Below are positions 35,941-44,404 of a stretch of 64,000 nucleotides of DNA, piece by piece (within the stretch, counting starts at the first letter, position 1; each line of letters starts with the position of its first letter). Origin of the DNA: Flavobacterium sp. ALD4 (GTDB lineage: Bacteria > Bacteroidota > Bacteroidia > Flavobacteriales > Flavobacteriaceae); the NCBI RefSeq assembly GCF_002836475.1, contig NZ_PJBJ01000023.1, forward strand, positions 411,537-475,536, read 5' to 3'. The notes under the pieces are model-generated. The model was not told the DNA's origin. It saw nothing but the letters and a program-made list of their open reading frames with translations, and did no database searches. The translations under genes and the position numbers were made by a program.

Positions 35941-35972
35941 AAAAAAAGGAACCTTTACGGGTTCCTTTTTTA
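35941..35972 (-). terminator. Rho-independent terminator between the two small paralogous genes
   Basis: Stem AAAAAGGAACC/GGTTCCTTTTT directly after the stop of the 65-residue gene on the minus strand. The downstream 64-residue paralogue therefore needs its own promoter. Confidence 0.85.
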
Positions 35973-35975
35973 TAT

Positions 35976-36173
35976 CTATGGCTCTACTATTAGTAAACAC
36001 TGTTGTAATTCTGGTTTTTCGATTATAAAATTAAATAGCCATTCTCGCAATTGTTCCATTTCATACGGTAGCAATGTTTTAATGGCTTTTTCCAACTCTT
36101 TGCAAAAAAGTACCGGGTCGAAACTCACTCTTTCTAGTATTGATTTTGTGTAATCAAACATGATTTTAGACAT
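35976..36173 (-). CDS. Small conserved protein, paralogue 2
   Basis: A 65-residue protein, MSKIMFDYTKSILERVSF, paralogous to the protein at 35548-35742. Both keep LLPYE and the tryptophan in L-EWL/L-KWL. Conservation of a duplicated pair at this length shows that these are real genes. Highly helical, no signal peptide. The terminator sits directly after the stop codon. A regulatory or adaptor role is plausible but not shown. Confidence 0.75.
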   Translation of the reverse strand: MSKIMFDYTKSILERVSFDPVLFCKELEKAIKTLLPYEMEQLREWLFNFIIEKPELQQCLLIVEP

Positions 36174-36327
36174 AATAAATTAAGAATTTATGGTTAAATT
36201 ATTGTTTTTAACATATAGTAAAAATACATTTTTTATAATTATTAATTGTAAATTTAACGTGTAATTTTCATTATTACTTTATTTCGACTAACTATTTTTA
36301 CAAATAAAAATAAAAATCAATGCTAAT

Positions 36328-37044
36328 TTACAAGGTTTTTCTTGCACGAAACATCTCTCTTTTTCCCGGTGGTCCTTCCAGTTTCTCGACTTTAAAACCT
36401 ACTTCAATCATACTCCTTTTCACTACACCACGTGCAGCATAAGTTACTAGCACCCCATTGTTTTTAAGTGCATCAAACATTTTTTTGAATATGGCGGTAC
36501 TCCATAACTCTGGCTGTACACGGTAGCCGAAAGCATCAAAATAAATAAGATCGAACCTATCCAAATCATCAATTTTCTCAAACAGCTGTTTCCTTTTGGT
36601 TAATGAAAAATCATTCTCAAAAACCTCCTTTTCACCCCAATTGCATTGGTGCATTTTTTCGAAAACATCTTTGTAATCGATAGCGTTCAATTCTTCAACA
36701 TAATTCATGGAAACCAATTCTTCCGAAGATATAGGATAGGCTTCCACCCCTACATAATCGATTAATTGATTCATTTTTTTTCCTTCCAAAAAAGTAATAA
36801 AGGCATTCAGCCCGGTACCGAAACCAATTTCCAAGATTGAAATTTGTTTGTTTTGAAATAAAGACAATCCGTTTTTTATAAAAACATGTTGCGCTTCTTG
36901 TATCGCGCCATGTTTAGAATGATAGCACTCATCCCATTCCTTAATTTGTATGGTAGTCGAACCGTCAAGTGTCTGTATAATTTCTCTTTTCAAAATAATA
37001 TTTTTGAGGGTATTATTAAATTCATACTTTTTGTGCTTCGCCAA
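36328..37044 (-). CDS. mnmD: tRNA 5-methylaminomethyl-2-thiouridine methyltransferase, MnmD type
   Basis: A 238-residue SAM-dependent methyltransferase. The SAM motif I is ILEIGFGTGLNAFIT. DLIYFDAFGYRVQPELWS and the ending GPPGKREMFRA match the MnmD (DUF752) half of E. coli MnmC. The FAD oxidase half of MnmC is absent, as is normal for Bacteroidota. It makes the last methylation of mnm5s2U at wobble position 34. Divergent from ilvE, 251 nt apart. The first residues, MAKHKKYEF, are followed by the usual REIIQTLDGS entry strand. Confidence 0.9.
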   Translation of the reverse strand: MAKHKKYEFNNTLKNIILKREIIQTLDGSTTIQIKEWDECYHSKHGAIQEAQHVFIKNGLSLFQNKQISILEIGFGTGLNAFITFLEGKKMNQLIDYVGVEAYPISSEELVSMNYVEELNAIDYKDVFEKMHQCNWGEKEVFENDFSLTKRKQLFEKIDDLDRFDLIYFDAFGYRVQPELWSTAIFKKMFDALKNNGVLVTYAARGVVKRSMIEVGFKVEKLEGPPGKREMFRARKTL

Positions 37045-37295
37045 ATTTAATAAAAACTACTATAGTTACTCCACATACCCCTAAGTATTATTCATTTCAT
37101 AGAAAAAGCAAAGTTTTTATTGATTTTAACACCTGCAAATTAATCACAATTAAAAGCTATAATTAATGTCATTTTGACAAGAGTTTCGGTGATTTTTATT
37201 TAATTTTACATGGATTAAAATTTTATATGCATAACAACAATTTTTTATGCAATTGCGAACAGTATTTCCAACTTTAAAAAAAACAACAGAATATT

Positions 37296-38363
37296 ATGAG
37301 TACAACTCACAGTAACAAAATTGAAATCATAAAAGCAGAGACTTCTAAAATTAATGAAGTAGATTTTGAAAACTTAAGCTTTGGTTCGGTATTCACCGAT
37401 TATTTACTTGAATGTGATTTTAAAGATGGAGAATGGCAAAAGCCGGTCATCAAACCCTATGCACCATTTTTACTGGACCCTTCGGCTAGAGTTTTTCATT
37501 ATGGACAAGCTATTTTTGAAGGAATGAAAGCTTATAAAGATGAAAGTGATGATGTTTGGCTTTTTAGACCTGATGAAAACTACGAACGATTCAATAAATC
37601 AGCGGTAAGAATGGCAATGCCAGAAGTTCCTGAAGCTGTTTTTATGGATGGTCTAAACGAATTATTAAAGTTAGATGAAGCTTGGATAAAAAAAGGAAAA
37701 GGGAATACATTGTACATCAGACCATTTATGATCGCGACCGGTAAAGGAGTTATTGCAAACCCATCTGACGATTACAAATTTATGATTATTTTGTCTCCTG
37801 CAAAATCATATTATTCTGGAGAAGTAAAAGTCTTGATCGCAGAGCATTTTAGTAGAGCGGCAAATGGCGGAATTGGAGCTGCAAAAGCTGCAGGTAATTA
37901 TGCTGCGCAATTTTACCCGACCAGCTTAGCAAATGAAGCAGGTTTTCAACAGGTAATATGGACTGATGATGCAACACACACAAAACTGGAAGAAGCAGGT
38001 ACAATGAATGTTTTTTTCAGAATAAATGACACTTTATTCACAGCTCCTGTAAGTGAGAGAATCCTGGATGGTATTACTAGAAAGAGTCTTATTGATATGG
38101 CTAAAAAAGAAGGTATTAGTGTTGAAGTGCGTCCTGTTCTAGTTTCAGAACTTGTTGAAGCATCTAAAAATGGTTCGCTAAAAGAAATATTCGGTGCAGG
38201 TACTGCAGCCGTAGTTAATCCGATTATTGGTTTCTCTTATCAAGAGATTTATTATGAATTACCGAAAATTGAAAATTCATATGCTGATCAACTAAAAGAT
38301 AAATTAACGAACATACAACACAAACTGGCTGAAGATACATTTGGCTGGACCGTAAAAGTATAG
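37296..38363 (+). CDS. ilvE: Branched-chain amino acid aminotransferase
   Basis: A 355-residue class IV PLP enzyme catalysing the reversible transamination of leucine, isoleucine and valine with 2-oxoglutarate. The PLP lysine is K197 in GIGAAKAAGNYAAQ; ARVFHYGQAIFEGMKAY and GITRKSLIDMA are the other family marks. Its size fits the larger eukaryote-like BCAT subgroup common in Bacteroidota. It is a single gene with a strong terminator 38 nt downstream. Confidence 0.95.
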   Translation: MSTTHSNKIEIIKAETSKINEVDFENLSFGSVFTDYLLECDFKDGEWQKPVIKPYAPFLLDPSARVFHYGQAIFEGMKAYKDESDDVWLFRPDENYERFNKSAVRMAMPEVPEAVFMDGLNELLKLDEAWIKKGKGNTLYIRPFMIATGKGVIANPSDDYKFMIILSPAKSYYSGEVKVLIAEHFSRAANGGIGAAKAAGNYAAQFYPTSLANEAGFQQVIWTDDATHTKLEEAGTMNVFFRINDTLFTAPVSERILDGITRKSLIDMAKKEGISVEVRPVLVSELVEASKNGSLKEIFGAGTAAVVNPIIGFSYQEIYYELPKIENSYADQLKDKLTNIQHKLAEDTFGWTVKV

Positions 38364-38400
38364 CTTTTAGTTCCGCTTCGTTAGCGGGTGCAACTTTAAA

Positions 38401-38437
38401 TAAAAAAGCGATTCCCAAATTGGGAATCGCTTTTTTT
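38401..38437 (+). terminator. Rho-independent terminator after ilvE
   Basis: A long palindrome with core AAGCGATTCCCA/TGGGAATCGCTT and A and T runs on either side, so it can act on both strands. It sits between ilvE and the convergent MazG-like gene. Confidence 0.9.
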
Positions 38438-38520
38438 ATATTCTCTTTTTTCGGCGTATCAAAACAATATTTATCTAAAACGCAAAATCAACTGCTATTA
38501 AAATGCAAAACTGAACTTTG

Positions 38521-38907
38521 TTATTCGCCCAATATTTTAGAAAAATCGGGTTTAAAATAATTAGGTCCCTTCATTACTTTTCCGTCTTCACGATATATAG
38601 GATTGCCTGACTCGTCTAATTTACTCATATTGCTGCGTTGAATTTCATCAAAAACCGCTTCTATTTTATGTTGCAATCCGTGTTCAATAATAGTCCCGCA
38701 AAGGATATACATCATATCGCCTAAGGCATCGGCTATTTCAATTAAATCATTATTTTGAACAGCCTCCAGGTATTCTTCATTTTCTTCTTTCATCAAATGA
38801 TACCGTAGTGTGTTCTTGCTGTCTCCTAAATTGGCAATAGGACTTTCACTATGCCCAATTTTAAATGCGGTATGAAATTCTTTAACTGAATCGATTTGCT
38901 TTTGCAT
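38521..38907 (-). CDS. MazG-like nucleoside triphosphate pyrophosphohydrolase
   Basis: A 128-residue all-alpha NTP-PPase. Metal-binding acids lie in KEENEEYLEA and IADALGDMMYI, the EExxE...ExxD pattern of MazG/HisE-like enzymes. The C-terminal KLDESGNPIYREDGKVMKGP segment recurs in a subgroup that hydrolyses non-canonical dNTPs. It cleaves NTP to NMP and pyrophosphate, probably in nucleotide pool cleaning; the exact substrate is unknown. Convergent with ilvE. Confidence 0.88.
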   Translation of the reverse strand: MQKQIDSVKEFHTAFKIGHSESPIANLGDSKNTLRYHLMKEENEEYLEAVQNNDLIEIADALGDMMYILCGTIIEHGLQHKIEAVFDEIQRSNMSKLDESGNPIYREDGKVMKGPNYFKPDFSKILGE

Positions 38908-38962
38908 AATTTTATTTGATTAAATGAGACCGCAAATTAGCAACTAATCCTAAACAATTGAT

Positions 38963-38970
38963 TAAATTTG
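38963..38970 (+). promoter_or_regulatory. -7 box TAAATTTG upstream of the small membrane protein gene
   Basis: A perfect TAnnTTTG match. It covers the first bases of the longest frame (TTG at 38968), so the ATG at 38989 is the true start. Confidence 0.65.
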
Positions 38971-38988
38971 CTCAAAATAATTAAAACT

Positions 38989-39177
38989 ATGTTTAGTCAA
39001 AGACAATTAATATTTGCAGGCTGTTTTTTTGTTGCTTTTGTTATTGCAATTATTATTTCCTACCGGAAAGACATCAAAATTCACAAAGAATTTTACAAAG
39101 GTAATTACAAGATATTACTGGGTTTTCTACTTTTTATTGTGATTCTATTTGTAATAAAAGTGTTTTTTAAACGTTAA
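38989..39177 (+). CDS. Small two-helix membrane protein
   Basis: A 62-residue protein from ATG 38989 (MFSQRQLIF). Two hydrophobic helices (IFAGCFFVAFVIAIIISY and ILLGFLLFIVILFVIKVFF) are joined by a basic loop, KDIKIHKEFYKGNYK. No family recognised; many flavobacteria carry something similar between mazG-like and other genes. A predicted promoter and a terminator frame it, so it is a self-standing unit. Confidence 0.7.
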   Translation: MFSQRQLIFAGCFFVAFVIAIIISYRKDIKIHKEFYKGNYKILLGFLLFIVILFVIKVFFKR

Positions 39178-39193
39178 TTTTACTTTTTAAAAC

Positions 39194-39225
39194 AAAAAAT
39201 GCCCGCTTCACAGCAGGCATTTTTT
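39194..39225 (+). terminator. Terminator after the small membrane protein gene
   Basis: AAAAAATGCC/GGCATTTTTT plus a GC/GC step with one C-A mismatch. It lies between convergent genes and may also serve the M49 peptidase gene. Confidence 0.85.
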
Positions 39226-39237
39226 ATTTATTCAATT

Positions 39238-41274
39238 CTAATTTTCTAGCGGTAAAAAGCTAAAGTTTTTTGAATATTCCAACATTTGTTCGGCAAAAGT
39301 TTTTGGTTGTTCTACATTGATTGATATAATCTTTCCTTTTGAATCTATATTAGGAACCAACATCGGGTTTACAAAACCGCTATAAGGGGCAGAAGGAAAC
39401 TTTTTATTCCGTTCCAATACTTCCGCATGAAGCTTTTGATCCACTTTAACACCGTAATTTTCAACCAAGGACTTACCTGCATTATAATCGCCTTCAGATT
39501 TTATACGTTGTACTTCACGTAACAACTGTCCGAACAAAGCATGCAACTTCTCGTAATTGGTAATATTAAAATACGTTTTTCCATCGCGGCTGATTTTTTC
39601 GATTACATTATCTTTCTTTCCTTTTTCAAATGCCCAAGCACTAACCCATTGACGGTTTCTCATATGAGACTCTTCAATATCTGCCCCTAATTCTAAACGA
39701 ACTAATTGAGTCATTAAGCCATTTCTAATGTAACTGTCATAAGACTCTCTTCCAGTTTTTTTCCAATCGTCAACTAAACCTAACTCTTGAATTTTAGAAT
39801 CGTACAAATAAAACAATCCAACTAAGTCAGCTCTTCCCTCTTCCAAAGTTGAAGCATAACTTTTCAATGTTTCTCTAGGAGTTCCTACACCGGAGTTGAT
39901 TTGTCCTGAAGCATGCCCTACTACTTCGTGTAAGGCGGTATGCAATTTATCTCCAATTTCTCCATATTTTTCAGCCAAAGCAATTTCCTCTTTGTCATTT
40001 GCAAATTCCCCTAACTTTCCTTTTCCGCCAGCTTTAGAATACGCATCGATGATATTTCCTAAAGAAACTGATTTAGAACCATGTTCCGCACGAATCCAGT
40101 CCGCATTAGGAAGATTCACTCCAATGGGCGTACTTGGTGATGCATCTCCGGATTCTCCTGCAACGATTACTGTTTTATAGGAAACACCAACCACATTTTT
40201 CTTTTTATGTTGTTCCATTAACGGAGAATTGTCTTCAAACCATTGCGCGTTTTTAGAAACCTTTTCCATTTTTTTGGACATATCGAAATCCTTGATTTGT
40301 ACAATCCCTTCATAAGAACCCCTATATCCTAAAGGATCATTATACACTTCAATGAATCCATTGATATAATCAATGTTTCCCTCGGTAGCAGATAACCAAG
40401 CAATATTATAATCGTCCCAAGTTTTTAAACTTCCCGTTTTGTAGTATTTGATCAACAGTCCTAAAGCTTTCCCTTGTTTTTTATTTTCGGCTACACTTTT
40501 TGCTTTTTTTAACCAAAAAATAATTTTTTCAATTGCATCACCGTACATCCCATTAGACTTCCAAACTTTTTCTTCCAACTGTCCTTTTGAGTTACGGACT
40601 AATTTTGAATTTAATCCATAAGAGTAAGGCTTAGTAGGGTCTGGATTCACTTTTTTAGTATAAAAATCTTCTGCTTCTTTTAATGAGATTTCTTTATCAT
40701 AAAAATTAATGGCCGAGCCTTCCAGTAGCCCTTTCGATTCGTCTAGGTTAACTTTTTTGGAATCTGCATCATTAAAAATAACGGCAACAATAGCAGGCGC
40801 TAATTCAGTTTTGGTCGCTTTCATCAAAATATCAAAATAATCCTTTGCAAAATCCGGTTTGATTTTATCACTTGAGTAATGGTGATGAATTCCATTTGAA
40901 AACCAAACTCTTTTTAGATATATTTCAAAATTTTTCCAATCTGCAGTCGTTTTATCGCCATTATAATTTTGATAAATATGCTCTAATGCAGCTCTGATCT
41001 TCAGGTTGTACTTATAATTTTGATCCCACATGATGTCACGACCTGAAGTTCCAGCCTGCGTAAGGTAATAAACTAATTTCTGCTCCTTTATTGTAAGGTC
41101 CCCCCATCCCGGAATTTGATATCGCAACACTTTAATGTCGGCAAATTGTTCCACAAGATAATCGAAAGGCTCATTCTGTGCCGTTTTTACTACTGTTGAC
41201 TCTACTGCTTGTGCATTACAGAAAACAGAAACTACCAGAGTCATAAAAATCCCGGCCATTTTAAATAATTTCAT
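39238..41274 (-). CDS. Secreted dipeptidyl-peptidase III-like zinc metallopeptidase (M49)
   Basis: A 678-residue protein with a signal peptide (MKLFKMAGIFMTLVVSVFCNAQ). The zinc motif is HEVVGH at 449-454, an HExxGH as in the M49 family, with the second site EEGRAD near 478. These match the HELLGH/EECRAE pattern of DPP III. Some database entries call this family dihydrofolate reductase in error. It should remove dipeptides from peptides in the periplasm or outside the cell. A single gene, AT-rich leader. Confidence 0.9.
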   Translation of the reverse strand: MKLFKMAGIFMTLVVSVFCNAQAVESTVVKTAQNEPFDYLVEQFADIKVLRYQIPGWGDLTIKEQKLVYYLTQAGTSGRDIMWDQNYKYNLKIRAALEHIYQNYNGDKTTADWKNFEIYLKRVWFSNGIHHHYSSDKIKPDFAKDYFDILMKATKTELAPAIVAVIFNDADSKKVNLDESKGLLEGSAINFYDKEISLKEAEDFYTKKVNPDPTKPYSYGLNSKLVRNSKGQLEEKVWKSNGMYGDAIEKIIFWLKKAKSVAENKKQGKALGLLIKYYKTGSLKTWDDYNIAWLSATEGNIDYINGFIEVYNDPLGYRGSYEGIVQIKDFDMSKKMEKVSKNAQWFEDNSPLMEQHKKKNVVGVSYKTVIVAGESGDASPSTPIGVNLPNADWIRAEHGSKSVSLGNIIDAYSKAGGKGKLGEFANDKEEIALAEKYGEIGDKLHTALHEVVGHASGQINSGVGTPRETLKSYASTLEEGRADLVGLFYLYDSKIQELGLVDDWKKTGRESYDSYIRNGLMTQLVRLELGADIEESHMRNRQWVSAWAFEKGKKDNVIEKISRDGKTYFNITNYEKLHALFGQLLREVQRIKSEGDYNAGKSLVENYGVKVDQKLHAEVLERNKKFPSAPYSGFVNPMLVPNIDSKGKIISINVEQPKTFAEQMLEYSKNFSFLPLEN

Positions 41275-41596
41275 TATTATTAATTTTTAGAAGTTTAATA
41301 AATTATAGTTCGTCAAATATACATATTCTCTGAATAAATCATAAAAAACAATACTTAAAATGCTTCGAACACGAAACGAGAACCAAGCTTATTTTAGCAA
41401 CTATTTTCGTTAGTCCATTTATTAGCCGTAGGATTACATTTAGATTCATTCAGAGATGATAGTAGTATTAGAATTAAGAAGTAATTTCAGATAAATTATG
41501 CTTAGCGAATAAAGCAGTTTTTCCAAAATTCTTTTATGCTTCGTCTTCTATATTAATAAAAAAATTAACTTTACCACTGAAAAAAATCAATTGATC
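41275..41596. other. Intergenic region between divergent genes
   Basis: 322 nt, AT-rich, holding the promoters of the M49 peptidase (minus) and SRPBCC protein (plus) genes. I see no strong hairpin and no open frame worth calling. Confidence 0.4.
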
Positions 41597-42790
41597 ATGC
41601 GCATTTTAAAATATATTTTTCTTTTACTATTGCTAAGCATAGTTGCTTTGTCCATTTTTATTGCCACTCAAAAAGGCAATTTCACTATCGAAAGAAGCAA
41701 AATTATCAATTCACCAAAATCAGCCGTGTTTAGCTACGTAAACGATTACAGAAACTGGGCCGACTTTGGTTCGTGGACTACTGAAGATCCAGAAATCAAA
41801 GTACTGTATCCGGAAGTAACTGTTGGTAAAGGCGCGTACTATTCCTGGGAAGGAAAAGAGGGTACGGGTGAAGTACGTACCCTTTTTGTTAAAGAAAATG
41901 ACAGTATTGCTCAAAAAATGAATTACAACGGAACATCTTCCTCCGTTTCCTGGAGTTTTAAAGATACCATAGGCGGGACTAAAGTCACATGGCAGTCAGA
42001 AGGAAAGATGAGTTTTCTTTTTAAAGTCTACACTGCCTTAAATGGTGGAGTTAACGAAGTTATTGGTAAAATATATGAAAAAAGCTTGGCGAATTTAGAT
42101 AAGGCACTTGACTATGAAATTAACACCTTTTCGGCAAAAGTAAACGGACTGGTGAAAAAACCACAAATTTTTTATTTAGCCCAAACCTTTACAAGCGAAT
42201 TATCAAAAGTTAACAAAAACACTAAAATAGTTATTCCAACTATCGTGGCTTTTTGCGAGAAAAATGATATTTCTATAAGTGGAAAACCATTTGTAATTTA
42301 TCATACCTATGATTTAGTAAAAGGTTTAGCAAAAATTTCAATTAGTGTTCCCATAAAAAAAGAAATATTTATCAGCCCAGGAAGTGATATCGTATCTGGA
42401 AAACTGGAAGCATCGGAAGGGGTAAAAACAACTGTAACGGGAGACTATTCTCATATCAAAAAGGGATACGAAAAGACGCTAGAATTCCTTAACAAAAACC
42501 AATTAACCCCAGATCCACTAACTTCACATATCGAGATTTATTCGACCGACAAAACTGAAATAAAGAACCCATCTAAATGGGTTACTGAAATTTACATTCC
42601 GGTACTATCTAAAATCCTACCTGTGAAAGCCGCTATTCCGGCACCTGCCAAAATACCTGTTACCACAACGGATGCTACAGCTACAAGTGCAATTGAGCCG
42701 GCAAAAATTAAGAAACCAGTCGTAAAAGTCACTGAAACAAAAAAATTACCAACACATAAAACTGCGGAAGAAGAACCATCAGAGTTCTAG
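41597..42790 (+). CDS. Membrane-anchored SRPBCC plus GyrI-like ligand-binding protein
   Basis: A 397-residue protein from ATG 41597. One N-terminal helix (ILKYIFLLLLLSIVALSIFI) anchors it. Residues ~30-170 are a START/SRPBCC domain (FTIERSKIINSPKSAVFSYV, YRNWADFGSW). Residues ~190-330 look like an AraC effector-binding (GyrI-like) domain (GDYSHIKKGYEKTLEF, WVTEIYIPV). The tail is rich in alanine, proline, lysine and threonine. A TTG at 41591 is in frame but two codons earlier without support. Probably binds a hydrophobic ligand at the envelope. It may be co-transcribed with the sigma factor 65 nt downstream. Confidence 0.78.
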   Translation: MRILKYIFLLLLLSIVALSIFIATQKGNFTIERSKIINSPKSAVFSYVNDYRNWADFGSWTTEDPEIKVLYPEVTVGKGAYYSWEGKEGTGEVRTLFVKENDSIAQKMNYNGTSSSVSWSFKDTIGGTKVTWQSEGKMSFLFKVYTALNGGVNEVIGKIYEKSLANLDKALDYEINTFSAKVNGLVKKPQIFYLAQTFTSELSKVNKNTKIVIPTIVAFCEKNDISISGKPFVIYHTYDLVKGLAKISISVPIKKEIFISPGSDIVSGKLEASEGVKTTVTGDYSHIKKGYEKTLEFLNKNQLTPDPLTSHIEIYSTDKTEIKNPSKWVTEIYIPVLSKILPVKAAIPAPAKIPVTTTDATATSAIEPAKIKKPVVKVTETKKLPTHKTAEEEPSEF

Positions 42791-42855
42791 ATTTTTTTTT
42801 AGTTTGCGATTAAACCTATTTAATAAATTCCAATTTAACTCTATAAAATATTGCT

Positions 42856-43398
42856 TTGCAGGAAGAAGAGGAACTTATACAACAGTTACTGAACCCCAAA
42901 ACGCAAAATGAGGCGTTCCAAAAACTCTTGTTGGCCTATCAAAAACCTTTGTACAATCACATTCGGAATATCATTTTGAATCATGATGACACAGATGATG
43001 TCTTGCAAAATACATTTATTAAAGTCTTTCAAAATTTAAAAAATTTCAAAGGAGAAAGCAAACTGTTTTCTTGGATGTATCGTATTGCTACAAATGAAGC
43101 TCTTACCTTTTTAAACCAAAAAGCTAAAAAAGGAGGAATCTCCTCTGAAACATTACAAAATAAAACTATTGATAATCTTAAATCGGATAGCTATTTTGAT
43201 GGAAATGAAATCCAAATAAAATTACAAAAAGCGATTGTTACCCTTCCGGAAAAACAACAATTAGTTTTTAAAATGAAATATTTTGAAGAGCTGAAATACG
43301 AACAAATATCAGAAATATTAGGTACATCAGTAGGTGCATTGAAAGCATCCTACCATCATGCCGTAAAAAAAATAGAAGCATTTGTGACCACAAATTAA
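42856..43398 (+). CDS. ECF-type RNA polymerase sigma factor with a TTG start
   Basis: A 180-residue sigma-70 group 4 factor. Region 2 is visible as YNHIRNIILNHDDTDDVLQN and FKGESKLFSWMYRIATNEA; region 4 is LPEKQQLVFKMKYFEELKYE followed by the helix QISEILGTSVGALKASYHHA. No ATG exists in frame before region 2 (the first is the M of MYRIATNE), and the frame upstream is closed, so TTG 42856 (fM-QEEEELIQQ) must be the start. A membrane protein and a CpxP-like protein follow in the same direction, which suggests an envelope-stress sigma operon. Confidence 0.9.
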   Translation: MQEEEELIQQLLNPKTQNEAFQKLLLAYQKPLYNHIRNIILNHDDTDDVLQNTFIKVFQNLKNFKGESKLFSWMYRIATNEALTFLNQKAKKGGISSETLQNKTIDNLKSDSYFDGNEIQIKLQKAIVTLPEKQQLVFKMKYFEELKYEQISEILGTSVGALKASYHHAVKKIEAFVTTN

Positions 43399-43431
43399 AC
43401 CTTTTACCAAAAATTAAGTCCTATACTTGTT

Positions 43432-43851
43432 ATGAAAGCATTTAAATTAGAAAACGAGCCTAAAATTGAATCTGGATTTAAAACTCCAGAGTATTACTTT
43501 GAAAATTTTTCAGAAAAGCTGATGCATCAGTTACCTGAAAAACAACCAAAGGTAATTTCTCTTTTTCAAAAAAATAAAAAGGTTTTCATGTTAGTTGCTG
43601 CAGTTTTGATTTTAGCATTGCTTATTCCTGTATTTTATACTAGTACCGCTACTGCAAATAGTAATGAAATAGATACAACAACTTTGGAAAATTATTTGAG
43701 TTACCAATCCAATATAAATCAATTTGATCTGATTTATGATTTAGGACCTGATGAAATTGATAATATCAAGACAACGGTTGCTTTGCAAGACATAACTATT
43801 GAAGATCTATTAGCGGGTAATGCTAATTTAGAGAACCTTATCGTTGAATAA
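43432..43851 (+). CDS. Single-pass membrane protein, possible anti-sigma factor
   Basis: A 139-residue protein 33 nt downstream of the ECF sigma gene. A cytosolic N-terminus of ~45 residues (with FKTPEYYFENFSEKLMHQLP), one helix (VFMLVAAVLILALLIPVFY, ~51-70) and an acidic periplasmic tail can be seen. The layout fits an anti-sigma factor, but no zinc-binding HxxxCxxC motif is present, so this is inference from position. The N-terminal pattern of PEYYFENF recurs, as far as I recall, in Bacteroidota proteins encoded beside ECF sigma genes. Confidence 0.7.
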   Translation: MKAFKLENEPKIESGFKTPEYYFENFSEKLMHQLPEKQPKVISLFQKNKKVFMLVAAVLILALLIPVFYTSTATANSNEIDTTTLENYLSYQSNINQFDLIYDLGPDEIDNIKTTVALQDITIEDLLAGNANLENLIVE

Positions 43852-43886
43852 TTCTTCTAAAAAAGTATGAAAAAAAATTAGAAAAA

Positions 43887-44339
43887 ATGAACATCAAAAA
43901 AATCATCCCATTACTTTTATTATTGACTTCCTTTAGTTTTTACGCACAAGAGCGTGGAATCAAAGATAAAAGAGAGCAAATTAAAGCCCTAAAAGTGGCT
44001 TTTTTGACTACTGAATTAGACTTGACGACACGCCAAGCCGAGAAATTTTGGCCAATCTATAATACTTTTGATAATAAGCAATTTGAGATAAGACAGCAAA
44101 AAATGAGAGCATTTAAAAATCGCATGAATAATAGTGCCTTAGATGACATGAGTGAAAAAGAAGCAAATGTATTACTTACACGAATGGAAGTCGCAGATGA
44201 AGAGCTGTTTTTATTACGAAAGAAATTTACTAAAAATCTGAAAGAAGTACTACCCGCCGTAAAGATTATAAAACTTAGAAAATCTGAAGAAGGTTTTAAT
44301 AGAAAGTTATTGCATCAATATAGAGATTCAAGAAAATAA
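43887..44339 (+). CDS. Periplasmic Spy/CpxP-like helical protein
   Basis: A 150-residue protein with a signal peptide (MNIKKIIPLLLLLTSFSFYAQ). The mature part is helical with ELDLTTRQAEKFWPIYNTFD, resembling the LTxxQ motif of Spy/CpxP-type sensor-chaperones, followed by many charged residues. It starts 35 nt after the putative anti-sigma gene. In the triad it is the best candidate for a periplasmic sensor or chaperone. The C-terminal half is lysine/arginine-rich, as in related proteins. Confidence 0.75.
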   Translation: MNIKKIIPLLLLLTSFSFYAQERGIKDKREQIKALKVAFLTTELDLTTRQAEKFWPIYNTFDNKQFEIRQQKMRAFKNRMNNSALDDMSEKEANVLLTRMEVADEELFLLRKKFTKNLKEVLPAVKIIKLRKSEEGFNRKLLHQYRDSRK

Positions 44340-44363
44340 TACGGTACCGCAATGAAACTACTA

Positions 44364-44404
44364 CCTTATTCCACTCCTCAGAGTATGGAATAGGGTTTTA
44401 TTTT
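44364..44404 (+). terminator. Probable terminator between convergent genes
   Basis: TATTCCA-CTC/GAG-TA-TGGAATA with a two-base bulge and a T-rich end. It overlaps the end of the convergent BNR-repeat gene. Confidence 0.55.
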
